Assembly: GCA_944322585.1 (NCBI GenBank)
Contig: CALUPB010000003.1
Coordinates: forward strand, 1-64,000
Direction of reading: 5' to 3'
Source: an uncultured Bacteroidales bacterium
GTDB taxonomy: Bacteria; Bacteroidota; Bacteroidia; Bacteroidales; UBA932
DNA: 64,000 bases
Shown here: positions 13,589 through 22,649 of the stretch, in pieces
Position numbering within the stretch: position 1 is the first letter of the stretch
Layout: each line of letters begins with the position of its first letter
Position numbers and translations under genes: made by a program
Notes under the pieces: model-generated
Databases searched by the model: none
What the model saw: the letters and a program-made list of their open reading frames with translations, nothing else
Told to the model about the DNA's origin: nothing

Positions 13589-15142
13589 ATGGTTATGGGA
13601 AAGCTTTATCCGGTAGGAATACAGAATTTCGAGAAGCTCCGTAACGGAGGATACTTCTATATCGACAAGACTGCGCTGGTATACAGACTTGTCACGACTG
13701 GCAGTTATTATTTCCTGAGCCGCCCGCGCCGGTTCGGAAAAAGTCTGTTGGTCAGCACTCTTGAAGCGTATTTTCAGGGAAAGAAAGAGCTGTTCGAAGG
13801 ACTGGCTGTCTCGGAACTCGAAAAGGGATGGAAACAGTATCCGGTCATCCATCTTGACCTCAACGCCAAGAAATTCGACGGTCCTGAAGATCTCATAAGG
13901 CTGATAGACCGTCAGCTGCTTGTATTGGAGGCGGAATATGGAAAAGTAGAGACCGACGAGACAATAGACGACAGATTCGTCAGCCTGATCCGGAACATGC
14001 ATGACAGGACGGGAGAGCGGGTAGTCATCCTTGTGGACGAATACGACAAGCCGCTCCTGCAGGCCATCGGGAATGAAGCGCTACAGAATGAGTACAGGGC
14101 CATTCTCAAGGCTTTCTACGGTGTCCTGAAGTCAATGGACGGATATATCCGTTTCGCCCTCCTCACCGGAGTCACCAAGTTCGGGAAGGTCAGCGTATTC
14201 AGTGACCTCAACAATCTCTTTGACATCTCAATGGACGAGAACTACACGTCCATCTGCGGCATCAGCGAGAAGGAACTGCTCGACAACTTCGACGAGGACA
14301 TAAGGGCACTGGCAGAGAATAACGGACAGACTTATGAGGAGGCATGCGCCAAACTGAAGGAGAATTATGACGGCTATCATTTCTACCCCGGCAGCACGGG
14401 GATATACAATCCCTTCAGCCTGCTCAACACTTTCATGAAAGGCCGGTACGGCAGCTACTGGTTCGAGACGGGGACGCCGACCTACCTCGTGGAACTGTTG
14501 AAAAGCCACAAATACTCCCTCTACAAACTGGCCCATGAAAAGACGACCGCAAAGGTCCTGGACAGCATCGACTCGGCTTCCAGGAATCCCGTCGGAGTCA
14601 TCTACCAGAGCGGCTATCTCACCATCAAGGGATTTATCCCGGAGCCGCGTATCTACGAGCTCGGTTTCCCGAACAGGGAGGTGGAGGAGGGCTTCATGGA
14701 CTTCCTCGTCCCGTTCTACACTCCGGTGGAGGAGAGCGAGAGCGGTTTCGCGATATGGGAATTCATCCAGGACGTGAAGGCCGGCAATGTGGACGGGTTC
14801 ATGGAGCGGCTGCAGAGTTTCCTCGCCGACTGCCCTTACGAGATGGCAAAGGATATCGAACTGCACTACCAGAACGTGCTGTTCATCGTGTTCCGGCTCA
14901 CGGGGCTGTACACACAGGTGGAATACCACACCTCCAGAGGCAGGATAGACATGGTGGTGCAGACGGCGGACTATGTGTACGTGATGGAGTTCAAGCTGGA
15001 CGGCAGCGCGGAGCAGGCACTGGAGCAGATAGAGGAAAGACAGTATGACCTCCCGTTCGCCAAGGACAGACGGAAGGTCTTCAAAATCGGTGTCAACTTC
15101 TGTTCCGAGACCCGCAACATCGACCGCTGGATTGTGAAATAA
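13589..15142 (+). CDS. AAA-ATPase-like / PD-(D/E)XK nuclease-family protein, copy 1
   Basis: A 517-residue protein of the AAA-ATPase_like (DUF1703) family common in multiple copies in Bacteroidetes; cellular role is not established. The Walker A is SRPRRFGKSLL (about residues 44-54), Walker B VVILVDEYD (145-153), and the C-terminal nuclease fold has GRIDMVVQ...VMEFKLDG, giving the D...E-x-K catalytic set. Start ATG at 13589 (MVMGKLYP); an ATG two codons later is possible. It is nearly identical to the protein at 31233 except residues about 93-140. It is convergent with the MFS gene, 35 bp away. Confidence 0.85.
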   Translation: MVMGKLYPVGIQNFEKLRNGGYFYIDKTALVYRLVTTGSYYFLSRPRRFGKSLLVSTLEAYFQGKKELFEGLAVSELEKGWKQYPVIHLDLNAKKFDGPEDLIRLIDRQLLVLEAEYGKVETDETIDDRFVSLIRNMHDRTGERVVILVDEYDKPLLQAIGNEALQNEYRAILKAFYGVLKSMDGYIRFALLTGVTKFGKVSVFSDLNNLFDISMDENYTSICGISEKELLDNFDEDIRALAENNGQTYEEACAKLKENYDGYHFYPGSTGIYNPFSLLNTFMKGRYGSYWFETGTPTYLVELLKSHKYSLYKLAHEKTTAKVLDSIDSASRNPVGVIYQSGYLTIKGFIPEPRIYELGFPNREVEEGFMDFLVPFYTPVEESESGFAIWEFIQDVKAGNVDGFMERLQSFLADCPYEMAKDIELHYQNVLFIVFRLTGLYTQVEYHTSRGRIDMVVQTADYVYVMEFKLDGSAEQALEQIEERQYDLPFAKDRRKVFKIGVNFCSETRNIDRWIVK

Positions 15143-15177
15143 ATCCGGCGATGCGGGCATCGGAGAAGAACACGACG

Positions 15178-16353
15178 TCAAGACCGGGGCGACGTTTCTC
15201 TGACGGAGAAGGCAAGGAAGGTAAGATACAGGATGCAGAAAAGGATGACTGCGAGGCCTCCGGTAATCCCCATACTGCCTATAGCAAATCCCATAAGGGG
15301 AGGTATGACGGCACCTCCCGCCACCGCCGTAATCATCAGCCCTGATATTTCGTTGGCATACTCCGGCCTGTCCTGCAGGGCAAAAGAATATATTATAGAG
15401 AATACTGACGACCCGAAGAAACCGATGCAGCCTATTGCAGCAGCGGACACGACCTCATGACCCGACAGCATCAGGACCACGGTCACAGCTGCGGCCGCCG
15501 CGATATTCCATCTGAAATATCTGGAAGCTGAAATCCTGGTAAGGAGGAAAGCCCCCAGCAGGGCGCCGGCGGTACGGCACAGGAAATAGATCTGCGGAGC
15601 CGACTTGGCCTGCTGCGGTGTCCAATTGAAATATTCCGTCATCAGTTTGGAGCTGATATAGTTGGTACCGACATCGACCCCGACTATAAAGAATATCCCG
15701 AGGAAAAGAAAAAGAATCTTCCTGTCCTTCAGCAAAGCGAAGGTTGAAGATACGGACGAGCCTCCGGGACGTCTTTCTTCCCTTGCGACAGGGGTTAAAC
15801 CGAGCCATAGGGCGGAAAGGAGGGTAACGGCCCCGAGTATCGGAAAACACCAGTACCACCGGTCTTCCCCGAAACGGGCTATTGCAAACATCACAATCTC
15901 AGGCCCTGCCAGAGAGGAAAGAGCCTTGATGACCTGTCCTGCGGTAAGACTGCTTGTAAGCATTTTCGGGTCTGTGACCACATTGCCGAGCAGAGGATTG
16001 AGGGACACCTGGAGTATTGCATTGCCGATCCCGAGCATGGCATATGCAATCATGCAGGTCACACTGTCATAGACTATCATCGGAAGTGCCATCCCCACAA
16101 CAGTCACAGCCATGCTGATAAGGACAGTATTCTTGCGGCCCCATCTGTTGATGAGATTGCCCACAGGAATGCCGAGGAAGAGGAACCAGATGAAGACCAT
16201 CGAAGGGACGAATCCTGTCATGGCATCGGACCATCCGAATGTCTTCTGGACATAGTCGGAAGTGATACCGACTATGTCGCAGAAGCCCATCACGAAGAAG
16301 CCGGCCAGTACCGGAAGCACCGCGAATGAAAATTTATTATGTTTTGATGTCAT
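15178..16353 (-). CDS. MFS sugar permease
   Basis: A 391-residue inner-membrane protein with about 12 hydrophobic spans, of the major facilitator superfamily and resembling the fucose-permease-like sugar carriers (early segment GFFVMGFCDIVGITSDYV). It is the last gene of the mannan-type locus, on the same strand as GH92 37 bp upstream. Import of mannose or short manno-oligosaccharides is inferred from context. The start at 16353 (MTSKHNKF) is preferred over an upstream in-frame codon at 16380 because it puts the first span at the usual distance. Confidence 0.85.
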   Translation of the reverse strand: MTSKHNKFSFAVLPVLAGFFVMGFCDIVGITSDYVQKTFGWSDAMTGFVPSMVFIWFLFLGIPVGNLINRWGRKNTVLISMAVTVVGMALPMIVYDSVTCMIAYAMLGIGNAILQVSLNPLLGNVVTDPKMLTSSLTAGQVIKALSSLAGPEIVMFAIARFGEDRWYWCFPILGAVTLLSALWLGLTPVAREERRPGGSSVSSTFALLKDRKILFLFLGIFFIVGVDVGTNYISSKLMTEYFNWTPQQAKSAPQIYFLCRTAGALLGAFLLTRISASRYFRWNIAAAAAVTVVLMLSGHEVVSAAAIGCIGFFGSSVFSIIYSFALQDRPEYANEISGLMITAVAGGAVIPPLMGFAIGSMGITGGLAVILFCILYLTFLAFSVRETSPRS

Positions 16354-16389
16354 AATCGATCTGCCATAGTCATAATACAAACAGCAATC

Positions 16390-18765
16390 TTATCTGGTAT
16401 AAGGAGGAGGGGTGACAGTGCCCCAGGTTGCGCAAGGTTCGGTCCCCATATGGAGAGTCAGGGTGCCGCCGTCGTAGACATCGCTCCTGTAGAGCCAGTT
16501 CCGGTCAAGAGGCTTGCCGTCAAGCTCTGCCGACTGTACATACATGGCTTCCGGGGAATTTCCTTCAGTTTCGATGACGAACTTCCTTGCAGAAGCATTC
16601 ACCGGACTAAGGGAAATCTCTATCCTGTCGAACTGCGGACTGCCTATCTGGAATGTAGGCTCCATGCTCGCTCCTCCCTGGACATCGAAAAGTCCGGTCG
16701 CAGCCAGTACATACCATGCTCCGAGCTGCCCCTGGTCCTCGTCCTGACCGTAACCGTAGCCATGCTCGGCATCGGTACCGTAGAACTCGTCGCATATAAG
16801 CCTCGTCCATTTCTGGGTAAGATACGGCTTGCCTGAGAAATTAAACAGCCAAGGAATATGCAGACACGGCTGGTTCCCGTGGTTATAAGGACTCTGGAGA
16901 CCGGAGAATGCATATGTCACCTTGCCTCCGCCGAAGACGGACTTGCGTGCCTCCACGAAAATGGAGTCGAGCCTGTGGTTGAATTCATCCTGTCCGACTT
17001 TCTCTATAAGCCCGTACGGATCCTGAGGGACGAAGAATGTGTACTGCATTGCGTTGCCCTCCTGGAATCCTCTCCATGGTTCATACGGATTGAAATTGTC
17101 AATAAAGCTGCCGTCCGGATTACGTGGACGGATAAAGCCGGTGCTGCCATCGAACAGCTTTTCCCACCCATCAGACAGTTCCATCAGCATTTCATAATCT
17201 TCCTGGTGTCCGAGAGCCTTGGCCCACTGGGCTACCGCATACGAACTGAAACTGTACTCGAGGGTATGCGAAGCCGAGAACTGAGAACCGTCCTGAGGCA
17301 TCGCGAAATTGTCTCCGGCAATATACGGGGACCAGCCGCCGCGGGACACGAACTGCCCCACATCCAGTTTTCCAGCCCCGGCGATACGTCCTTCCGAACC
17401 GATTTCGTTCTTCAGAGCCGCCTGATAGGCCTTCTCCACATCAAAATCTCTGATACCGCTATTGTATGCACCGACGAAGGCGATACTCGTCATGTTGGTA
17501 CCGACTCCAGAGACATAACGGCTGTTGGCTATGCCGTCCCCGAGCCAGCCTGTCTCATCATAGACAAGCATCTGGCTGCTTACGAAATCGCTGTAGTATT
17601 CCGGATAGGCCAGTGCCCAGAGTGTCTCGAGATTCCAGTATGCTCCCCAGACAGCATCCGTATTGTAATGCGCATGGACGGGCTTACCGTCTTCTCCGAG
17701 AGGTATCTGGCCTACTGAACCGTCATTCTTAGGATAGGCACCGCTGACATCGCTCGCCAGTCCGCGTCCGAGAAGGGCATGATAAAGGCCGGTGTAGAAC
17801 TTGATCCGGCTGTCTTCCGTACCTCCGTACACCCTGATGCGTCCGAGAGCCGCTTCCCATTTAGCTTCGGTCGCCTTACGGACATCATCAAAGCCTGCAT
17901 GTTCGGCCTCCGCTATCATGTTGAGCCTTGCATTCTCGACAGAAGTGTAGGAAAGCCCTATCTTTACTGTCACAGCCTGCTCTGCGGAAGTAGAATAATT
18001 GAGGGACATCATTGCACCGGCTCCATGGATCTCATCCTTGCGTTCCGGAACACCGCCCTGATAGAATACATCCACTGACTCCGGGACAGCATCCACGACA
18101 GCGTAGAAATACATCGGCAGAGAAGCCCCGGCCTGGTATTTCTTGATGTATTCGGGCTCGGTCACCACATATCCGGACACCACGCTGCCTCCGTCATATT
18201 CTATACGGGCATCCTTCACATTGCCGCTCTCGCCCTGACGGTTGCCGATATTGAAAATGATATGCGCTTCATCAGACTGCGGGAAGGTGTATCGCTGAAA
18301 GCCTGTCCTTGCAGTGGCGGTAAGTTCGGTCCTGATACCGTAATCCTTGAGAATCACAGAATAATATCCCGGCCATGCCTGCTCGTCCTCATGGTCAAAA
18401 CGGGAGCGGAATCCGTTGTCAGGGTCTTCGAGGGTTCCCGGAACGGTCTTGAGTACGCCGGTTGTCGGCATGAGGGAGATTCCTCCGACCTGAAATTCAT
18501 GCAGACACGGAAAACCGTCGATGGAAGTGTGTGTCCCGTCATATCCGACGGCTTCCCACCCCTGGGCATTGCCATAGGTACCGTTGGTGGAAGCACCGAG
18601 CTTGGCAAGGCCGAAAGGCTCTGCCGCCGGAGTGTAGAAGAACCACCTGCTGTGCACTGTCCCGATATTGGGATCGGCATAATGGATGAGACTCTCCTGA
18701 CTGCCGGTATTCCCGCACCCCGCAAGCCCCAGGGCTGCCATTGCTAAAACATATAAAGATTTCAT
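16390..18765 (-). CDS. GH92 alpha-mannosidase, lipoprotein
   Basis: A 791-residue calcium-dependent exo-alpha-mannosidase family member. The lipobox LAGCGN follows a short signal peptide (MKSLYVLAMAAL). GH92 landmarks are visible: the N-terminal DPNIGT block, EGNAMQYTFFVPQD with the putative catalytic acid Glu, and DEDQGQLGAWYV near the C terminus with the Asp pair expected for the base. It probably trims mannose from the products of the two GH76 enzymes, at the outer membrane or in the periplasm. The 18765 start gives the signal peptide; the frame is open further upstream. Linkage specificity cannot be read. Confidence 0.93.
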   Translation of the reverse strand: MKSLYVLAMAALGLAGCGNTGSQESLIHYADPNIGTVHSRWFFYTPAAEPFGLAKLGASTNGTYGNAQGWEAVGYDGTHTSIDGFPCLHEFQVGGISLMPTTGVLKTVPGTLEDPDNGFRSRFDHEDEQAWPGYYSVILKDYGIRTELTATARTGFQRYTFPQSDEAHIIFNIGNRQGESGNVKDARIEYDGGSVVSGYVVTEPEYIKKYQAGASLPMYFYAVVDAVPESVDVFYQGGVPERKDEIHGAGAMMSLNYSTSAEQAVTVKIGLSYTSVENARLNMIAEAEHAGFDDVRKATEAKWEAALGRIRVYGGTEDSRIKFYTGLYHALLGRGLASDVSGAYPKNDGSVGQIPLGEDGKPVHAHYNTDAVWGAYWNLETLWALAYPEYYSDFVSSQMLVYDETGWLGDGIANSRYVSGVGTNMTSIAFVGAYNSGIRDFDVEKAYQAALKNEIGSEGRIAGAGKLDVGQFVSRGGWSPYIAGDNFAMPQDGSQFSASHTLEYSFSSYAVAQWAKALGHQEDYEMLMELSDGWEKLFDGSTGFIRPRNPDGSFIDNFNPYEPWRGFQEGNAMQYTFFVPQDPYGLIEKVGQDEFNHRLDSIFVEARKSVFGGGKVTYAFSGLQSPYNHGNQPCLHIPWLFNFSGKPYLTQKWTRLICDEFYGTDAEHGYGYGQDEDQGQLGAWYVLAATGLFDVQGGASMEPTFQIGSPQFDRIEISLSPVNASARKFVIETEGNSPEAMYVQSAELDGKPLDRNWLYRSDVYDGGTLTLHMGTEPCATWGTVTPPPYTR

Positions 18766-18833
18766 TGCATTAATCACATTAAAGTTACCGATATCCGCCG
18801 GTCCGCGCGGTCTGCGGAACATTTCATTCCGCA

Positions 18834-18841
18834 CAAATATA
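18834..18841 (-). promoter_or_regulatory. Internal promoter -7 box ahead of GH92
   Basis: On the minus strand this reads TATATTTG, a match to TAnnTTTG, inside the 111-bp gap between GH76 and GH92. No good -33 element is seen. A GCGGAA/TTCCGC hairpin lies just downstream at 18814-18832. It may give extra expression of GH92 and the permease. Confidence 0.45.
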
Positions 18842-18876
18842 CAAGATTATTCAGTTTCATGAGATGGGCGGGAATC

Positions 18877-20067
18877 CTATTCCCTGTCAGGGACTTCACC
18901 CCGTATCATTGCCACACGGGCATAATATTCCGGAATGCAGGATGCGTCCAGAAGCCATTTCGGCTGGCGGCTTTCATCGGTCCTGCCCGTCCAGTCATGG
19001 TAATACAGACCCGACACGTCACGGGCATTGTCCCAGGCATAGTCGAGGGCCTTGATGACCACATCCACGTATTTCGGGTCACCGGTCACGTTGTAGAGTT
19101 CGTGATAGCCTCTGAACAGTACAAGCCGGAACCACGGCAGGTCGTGCCCGTAAGGAATCCCTTCCTCCGTATAGCGGAAGAATTCCTTCATACTGCCCTC
19201 CGCAAGGAAATTCGCATTGTCGAGATAGGCCTGCTCCCCTGTAAACCTGTAAAGGAATACGGCTGCCTGAAGCAATGTCCCGGTATTGTAGGTATAAAGA
19301 TCGGGATGGATGGAGCCCTCCCCTGCCGTCAGCCAGGAATTGTACACCACTCCCCTCTCCGGATCCTTGAGATATTTGTCGAACCACTCGTAGAATTTCC
19401 TGCCTGTCTCCAAATAATAAGTGTCACCGGTAGCCTCGTAAAGTTTGAGGGCCAGAACCATAGCCTTTCCGTTTGCACATGCCGGCTTCTGGTCCAAAGA
19501 GCCTTCCACCCAAGGGACTCCGCCTTCGAACCTGTCGTCCCAGCCGCTCAGGATGAATGTCAGGACATGTTTCGCCCTTTCGAGATAGACCGGATTCTTC
19601 GTGACACGGTAGGAGTCGATATAGTCTATGCCGACAAGACCGTTGTCGTCATAGTACCTGTCCACCTTGCCGAACTGCACCGGATAGGCCTGATAGCCGA
19701 AAGGCAGACGCGAGGTGTCGAAATATTTCTCCATCGACACCGCCATCGAGTCCACATAAGGCAGGTATTCCGGATCTATTGCGGCCATGATGACGGCCGA
19801 CGAATAGATGCCGCTCATCGGCCAGAGGAAAGAGACCTCCTGGGCCTTGCGGGTGGAATCGTTGAAATATGTCAGGTCCGGACGGTAACTGTTGGGATAG
19901 TACTCCGAAAACAGTCCGTATTTGTCCACCCTGTAGAGCTTCCACACGAGGTCGAACATCTCTTCCGCCCTGTACTTGTTCGGAGTGGCCTTCTGCGGCC
20001 CGCCCGAACATGAAGCAATGGCAAATACAGCCAGAAGGACGGCTGCAAGTATAGTCATCCTTTTCAT
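18877..20067 (-). CDS. GH76 alpha-1,6-mannanase, lipoprotein (second of pair)
   Basis: A 396-residue GH76 family protein, predicted endo-alpha-1,6-mannanase acting on fungal-type mannan backbones. The SPII signal ends in IASCSGG. The paired catalytic aspartates are in RYYDDNGLVGID, and the helical (alpha/alpha)6 repeats include PACANGKAM and TYNTGTLLQAA. Its start codon overlaps the stop of the preceding GH76 gene by one base, so the two are translationally coupled. The two paralogues are diverged, so different chain lengths or locations are possible. Confidence 0.92.
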   Translation of the reverse strand: MKRMTILAAVLLAVFAIASCSGGPQKATPNKYRAEEMFDLVWKLYRVDKYGLFSEYYPNSYRPDLTYFNDSTRKAQEVSFLWPMSGIYSSAVIMAAIDPEYLPYVDSMAVSMEKYFDTSRLPFGYQAYPVQFGKVDRYYDDNGLVGIDYIDSYRVTKNPVYLERAKHVLTFILSGWDDRFEGGVPWVEGSLDQKPACANGKAMVLALKLYEATGDTYYLETGRKFYEWFDKYLKDPERGVVYNSWLTAGEGSIHPDLYTYNTGTLLQAAVFLYRFTGEQAYLDNANFLAEGSMKEFFRYTEEGIPYGHDLPWFRLVLFRGYHELYNVTGDPKYVDVVIKALDYAWDNARDVSGLYYHDWTGRTDESRQPKWLLDASCIPEYYARVAMIRGEVPDRE

Positions 20068-21293
20068 TATTCCTCAACTTTTTCCCCTTTGTAAAGGGCT
20101 ATTACGCCGAATGATTCGAGGGCGGCATCCTGCATGAGAAGCTGCTTGTCCCGGTCAGGATTGGCTGTGCCCGTCCAGTTCTCGAAGAAAAGCCCGTTGG
20201 ACTGTCTGGCATTCTCCCACGCATTGTCCGCGAAATTGATGAAAGTATCGATATATGAAGATGCCTGGCTGTAATAAGGCTCTATGTCGATATAGGCATT
20301 TATGAGCTTTATCGTAAACCACGGGTCATGATCCGGATACACGAGAGTTCCTGCAAGAGGATCCAGTTTCACGAAATAGCCGTAGGATCCCATGGCCGAT
20401 TCCTTGGCCTGGTCGAGATACTCCTGCTCCCCGGTGATACGGAAGAGATCGACTCCGTTTGATATCATGACACCCGTGTTGTATGTCCATTTGGTATTGT
20501 TTATGTTGCCGTCGGCTCCCTTGTCATTCCAGTAACAGCCGTCGGACGGATCGCGGAGATTCTCCACTAACCAGTCATAGAGCCTTTTGGCAAATGCAAG
20601 CACATCGGATTTCTCTTCCTGCGGGCAGACTTCATAATAATGAAGGAGGAAAGAAGTGGCATAGCCGTTGGCACAGGCAGGCTTGTTGGAACTGTCATTG
20701 CCAGGCTGATTCTTCGCACTTTCGTTCCACCATAGGGCACCGCCGAAGATGTCGTCTTCTCCGGCAGCCAGGAAATCCACTATCCGGCCTGCCCTTTCGA
20801 CATATTTCGTGTCTCCGGTAAGGTTATACGCCTCCACCAAATCGAGCCCTACAATGGAATTGTCATCATAGAACCTGTCCGCCTGGCCTGATGTTCCGTT
20901 GGTCTGGGAACCGTAGCCCCCTACCCCGTTCTTTTCGTACCAGTAACGCTCGAACTGGTCTGTCATGGCCGGATAGTCGATGTCGTCATATCCGAGCCTG
21001 TGCAGCAGAGCCACACCCGACATCAGTCCGTCATACGGCCAGAGATAGGATGAATTCTCGCTGCCCTTAGGGTAATTCTCATTATAAAGACCTGCCCAGG
21101 TACCCGAAGCAATGCCGTAGTACCGGTCGATAAGGTCGAAGGTCTCGCGTGCGCGTTCATGCCACACCACATCTTCGGAAGGGTCCGGAGGCGTAGTCGT
21201 ACCGCCGCCTCCGGTCGGTTCCCATTTCTCCACATCGTTGCTGCAGGAAAGCAGCGCCAGCGCGGAAACCATATAAATTACAGTCCTTTTCAT
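20067..21293 (-). CDS. GH76 alpha-1,6-mannanase, lipoprotein (first of pair)
   Basis: A 408-residue GH76 protein. Signal peptide and lipobox LALLSCSND are followed by a Gly/Thr/Pro-rich linker (about residues 27-40) that would hold the enzyme off the membrane. The catalytic pair is in RFYDDNSIVGLD; PACANGYATS and YNTGVMISNG match the other copy. The linker hints at cell-surface display and initial cleavage of mannan before SusCD uptake. It lies 73 bp downstream of the SusE/F-like gene. Confidence 0.92.
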   Translation of the reverse strand: MKRTVIYMVSALALLSCSNDVEKWEPTGGGGTTTPPDPSEDVVWHERARETFDLIDRYYGIASGTWAGLYNENYPKGSENSSYLWPYDGLMSGVALLHRLGYDDIDYPAMTDQFERYWYEKNGVGGYGSQTNGTSGQADRFYDDNSIVGLDLVEAYNLTGDTKYVERAGRIVDFLAAGEDDIFGGALWWNESAKNQPGNDSSNKPACANGYATSFLLHYYEVCPQEEKSDVLAFAKRLYDWLVENLRDPSDGCYWNDKGADGNINNTKWTYNTGVMISNGVDLFRITGEQEYLDQAKESAMGSYGYFVKLDPLAGTLVYPDHDPWFTIKLINAYIDIEPYYSQASSYIDTFINFADNAWENARQSNGLFFENWTGTANPDRDKQLLMQDAALESFGVIALYKGEKVEE

Positions 21294-21366
21294 ATTAAGC
21301 AGTATTTACAAAACAGTCCGGACACCATGCTGTCCTGCAGCACGGTATTCCGGACCGGAAAATCAA

Positions 21367-22545
21367 TTATTCGAACTGATGGCAGAAATATCCGTCCAGA
21401 TTGCCGTAAATCTTTACAGTCACACTGCCTGCATTGAGCAGGGATGCATTGAACTTGTATGCATTGTCCCACTGTCCTGCACTTGACAACGGAAGTTCTA
21501 CGATATCATAGGCAGACAGCGGTGTATTCACCTCCGGGGCGGCTCCGGTCGGAGTAGCCGAAGAACATCTCCAGCGCATATCGACATCATCGACTTTCAC
21601 ATCGAAATAATACCGTTCATCAGTGACTGTCTGTCCCGCAGGCCATGCCGGATGGCGATAAGGGACAGTAATGACATCAATAGTCCTGGAGAATACGCCA
21701 TTACCGTCGTATGTGAAGCGATATGCCGGATCCTTGGCTCCGAACTCATCCGGGCCCACATCCCCATAGGTCTGAGACCAGATAATATGGAGTTCACCTA
21801 TTTTCTCCCGTTTCATTGAAAGTGTATTGAAATCGACCGTAATTCTTTCGGCAATATAGTTCTTCTCCTCATTGAGGTCTGTTGCAGTAACCGTGGTAGT
21901 CCCTTCTCCGTCAGTCAGCTTGTCCTCGCTGTTGATGTAGAAGTTGACCGCATCGTCCCCGGTAGTGTTTCTGAAACAAATTTCTCCGTCCGCAAGGACA
22001 GCGAACATATCGAACACTCCCTCGGAAACCTTGCGGAAAGCACGTCCCTCACCGCCGTCGCCTGCAATTGCAGAACCGTAAAGATAGAGTTCCTCAGGAA
22101 TTACGGACAGACCGTCAGGACGGGTAAGGGAAATCGTGGCCGATACTTCAGCCTGCTTCACCTCTCCGCCGCGGGAAGCTGTTACTGTCCACTTGACGGA
22201 ACCTGTCCCGAGAGGTTCGATACCAGCGTTACGGGCAAGAATGTTAAGTGTCGCATGGGTAAGGGTAAGCTGTGTCAGCCCTCCGTTGTCACTCTCCATT
22301 GTGGCAATCGGCTCGGAGAAATCTCCGTCCACCTCATCGAAAAGCACGTTGTAGAGACAGATACCGCCGTCTTCCGCACCTCCGCCGGTCCAGGAAAGGA
22401 CGACATTCTGTGTCGAAGTAGGGTCTATGTTCACGGACTCCGGAGAACTCAATTCTGTCGGAGCCGAGAAATTGGTGTCGTATTTGTATTTCTGGCATGA
22501 CATTACTGCAAGGAGTGCAGCAGATATCAATAATATCTTTTTCAT
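21367..22545 (-). CDS. SusE/SusF-like outer-membrane lipoprotein
   Basis: A 392-residue lipoprotein (MKKILLISAALLAVMSCQK). The N-terminal Ig-like SusE domain starts FSAPTELSSPESVNIDPTS; later beta-rich segments (for example ELYLYGSAIAGDGGEGRAF) look like the carbohydrate-binding modules of SusE/F-type surface glycan-binding proteins. It sits directly after SusD, the usual place. The 22545 start is chosen for the signal peptide. The ligand is presumably mannan, by context. Confidence 0.82.
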   Translation of the reverse strand: MKKILLISAALLAVMSCQKYKYDTNFSAPTELSSPESVNIDPTSTQNVVLSWTGGGAEDGGICLYNVLFDEVDGDFSEPIATMESDNGGLTQLTLTHATLNILARNAGIEPLGTGSVKWTVTASRGGEVKQAEVSATISLTRPDGLSVIPEELYLYGSAIAGDGGEGRAFRKVSEGVFDMFAVLADGEICFRNTTGDDAVNFYINSEDKLTDGEGTTTVTATDLNEEKNYIAERITVDFNTLSMKREKIGELHIIWSQTYGDVGPDEFGAKDPAYRFTYDGNGVFSRTIDVITVPYRHPAWPAGQTVTDERYYFDVKVDDVDMRWRCSSATPTGAAPEVNTPLSAYDIVELPLSSAGQWDNAYKFNASLLNAGSVTVKIYGNLDGYFCHQFE

Positions 22546-22649
22546 ATCGTTTCCTGTTAAATCATCCAATTGAATCAATCGTACCCCTTGCTCCGGGCTG
22601 CAAGTCCCTGATGTCGGAAAACAGTCCGGGCAAGGATGACAATGCAGAA

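Noticed and set aside
13341..13616. 91-codon plus-strand frame between rpoC and the AAA/nuclease gene
   Set aside because: It begins inside the rpoC terminator and runs into the next gene in another frame; no family resemblance.
18859..20013. 384-codon plus-strand frame opposite the GH76 gene
   Set aside because: Fully antisense to a clear GH76 gene; long antisense frames are expected from this codon usage. The same applies to frames opposite SusD, SusC and GH123-like genes.
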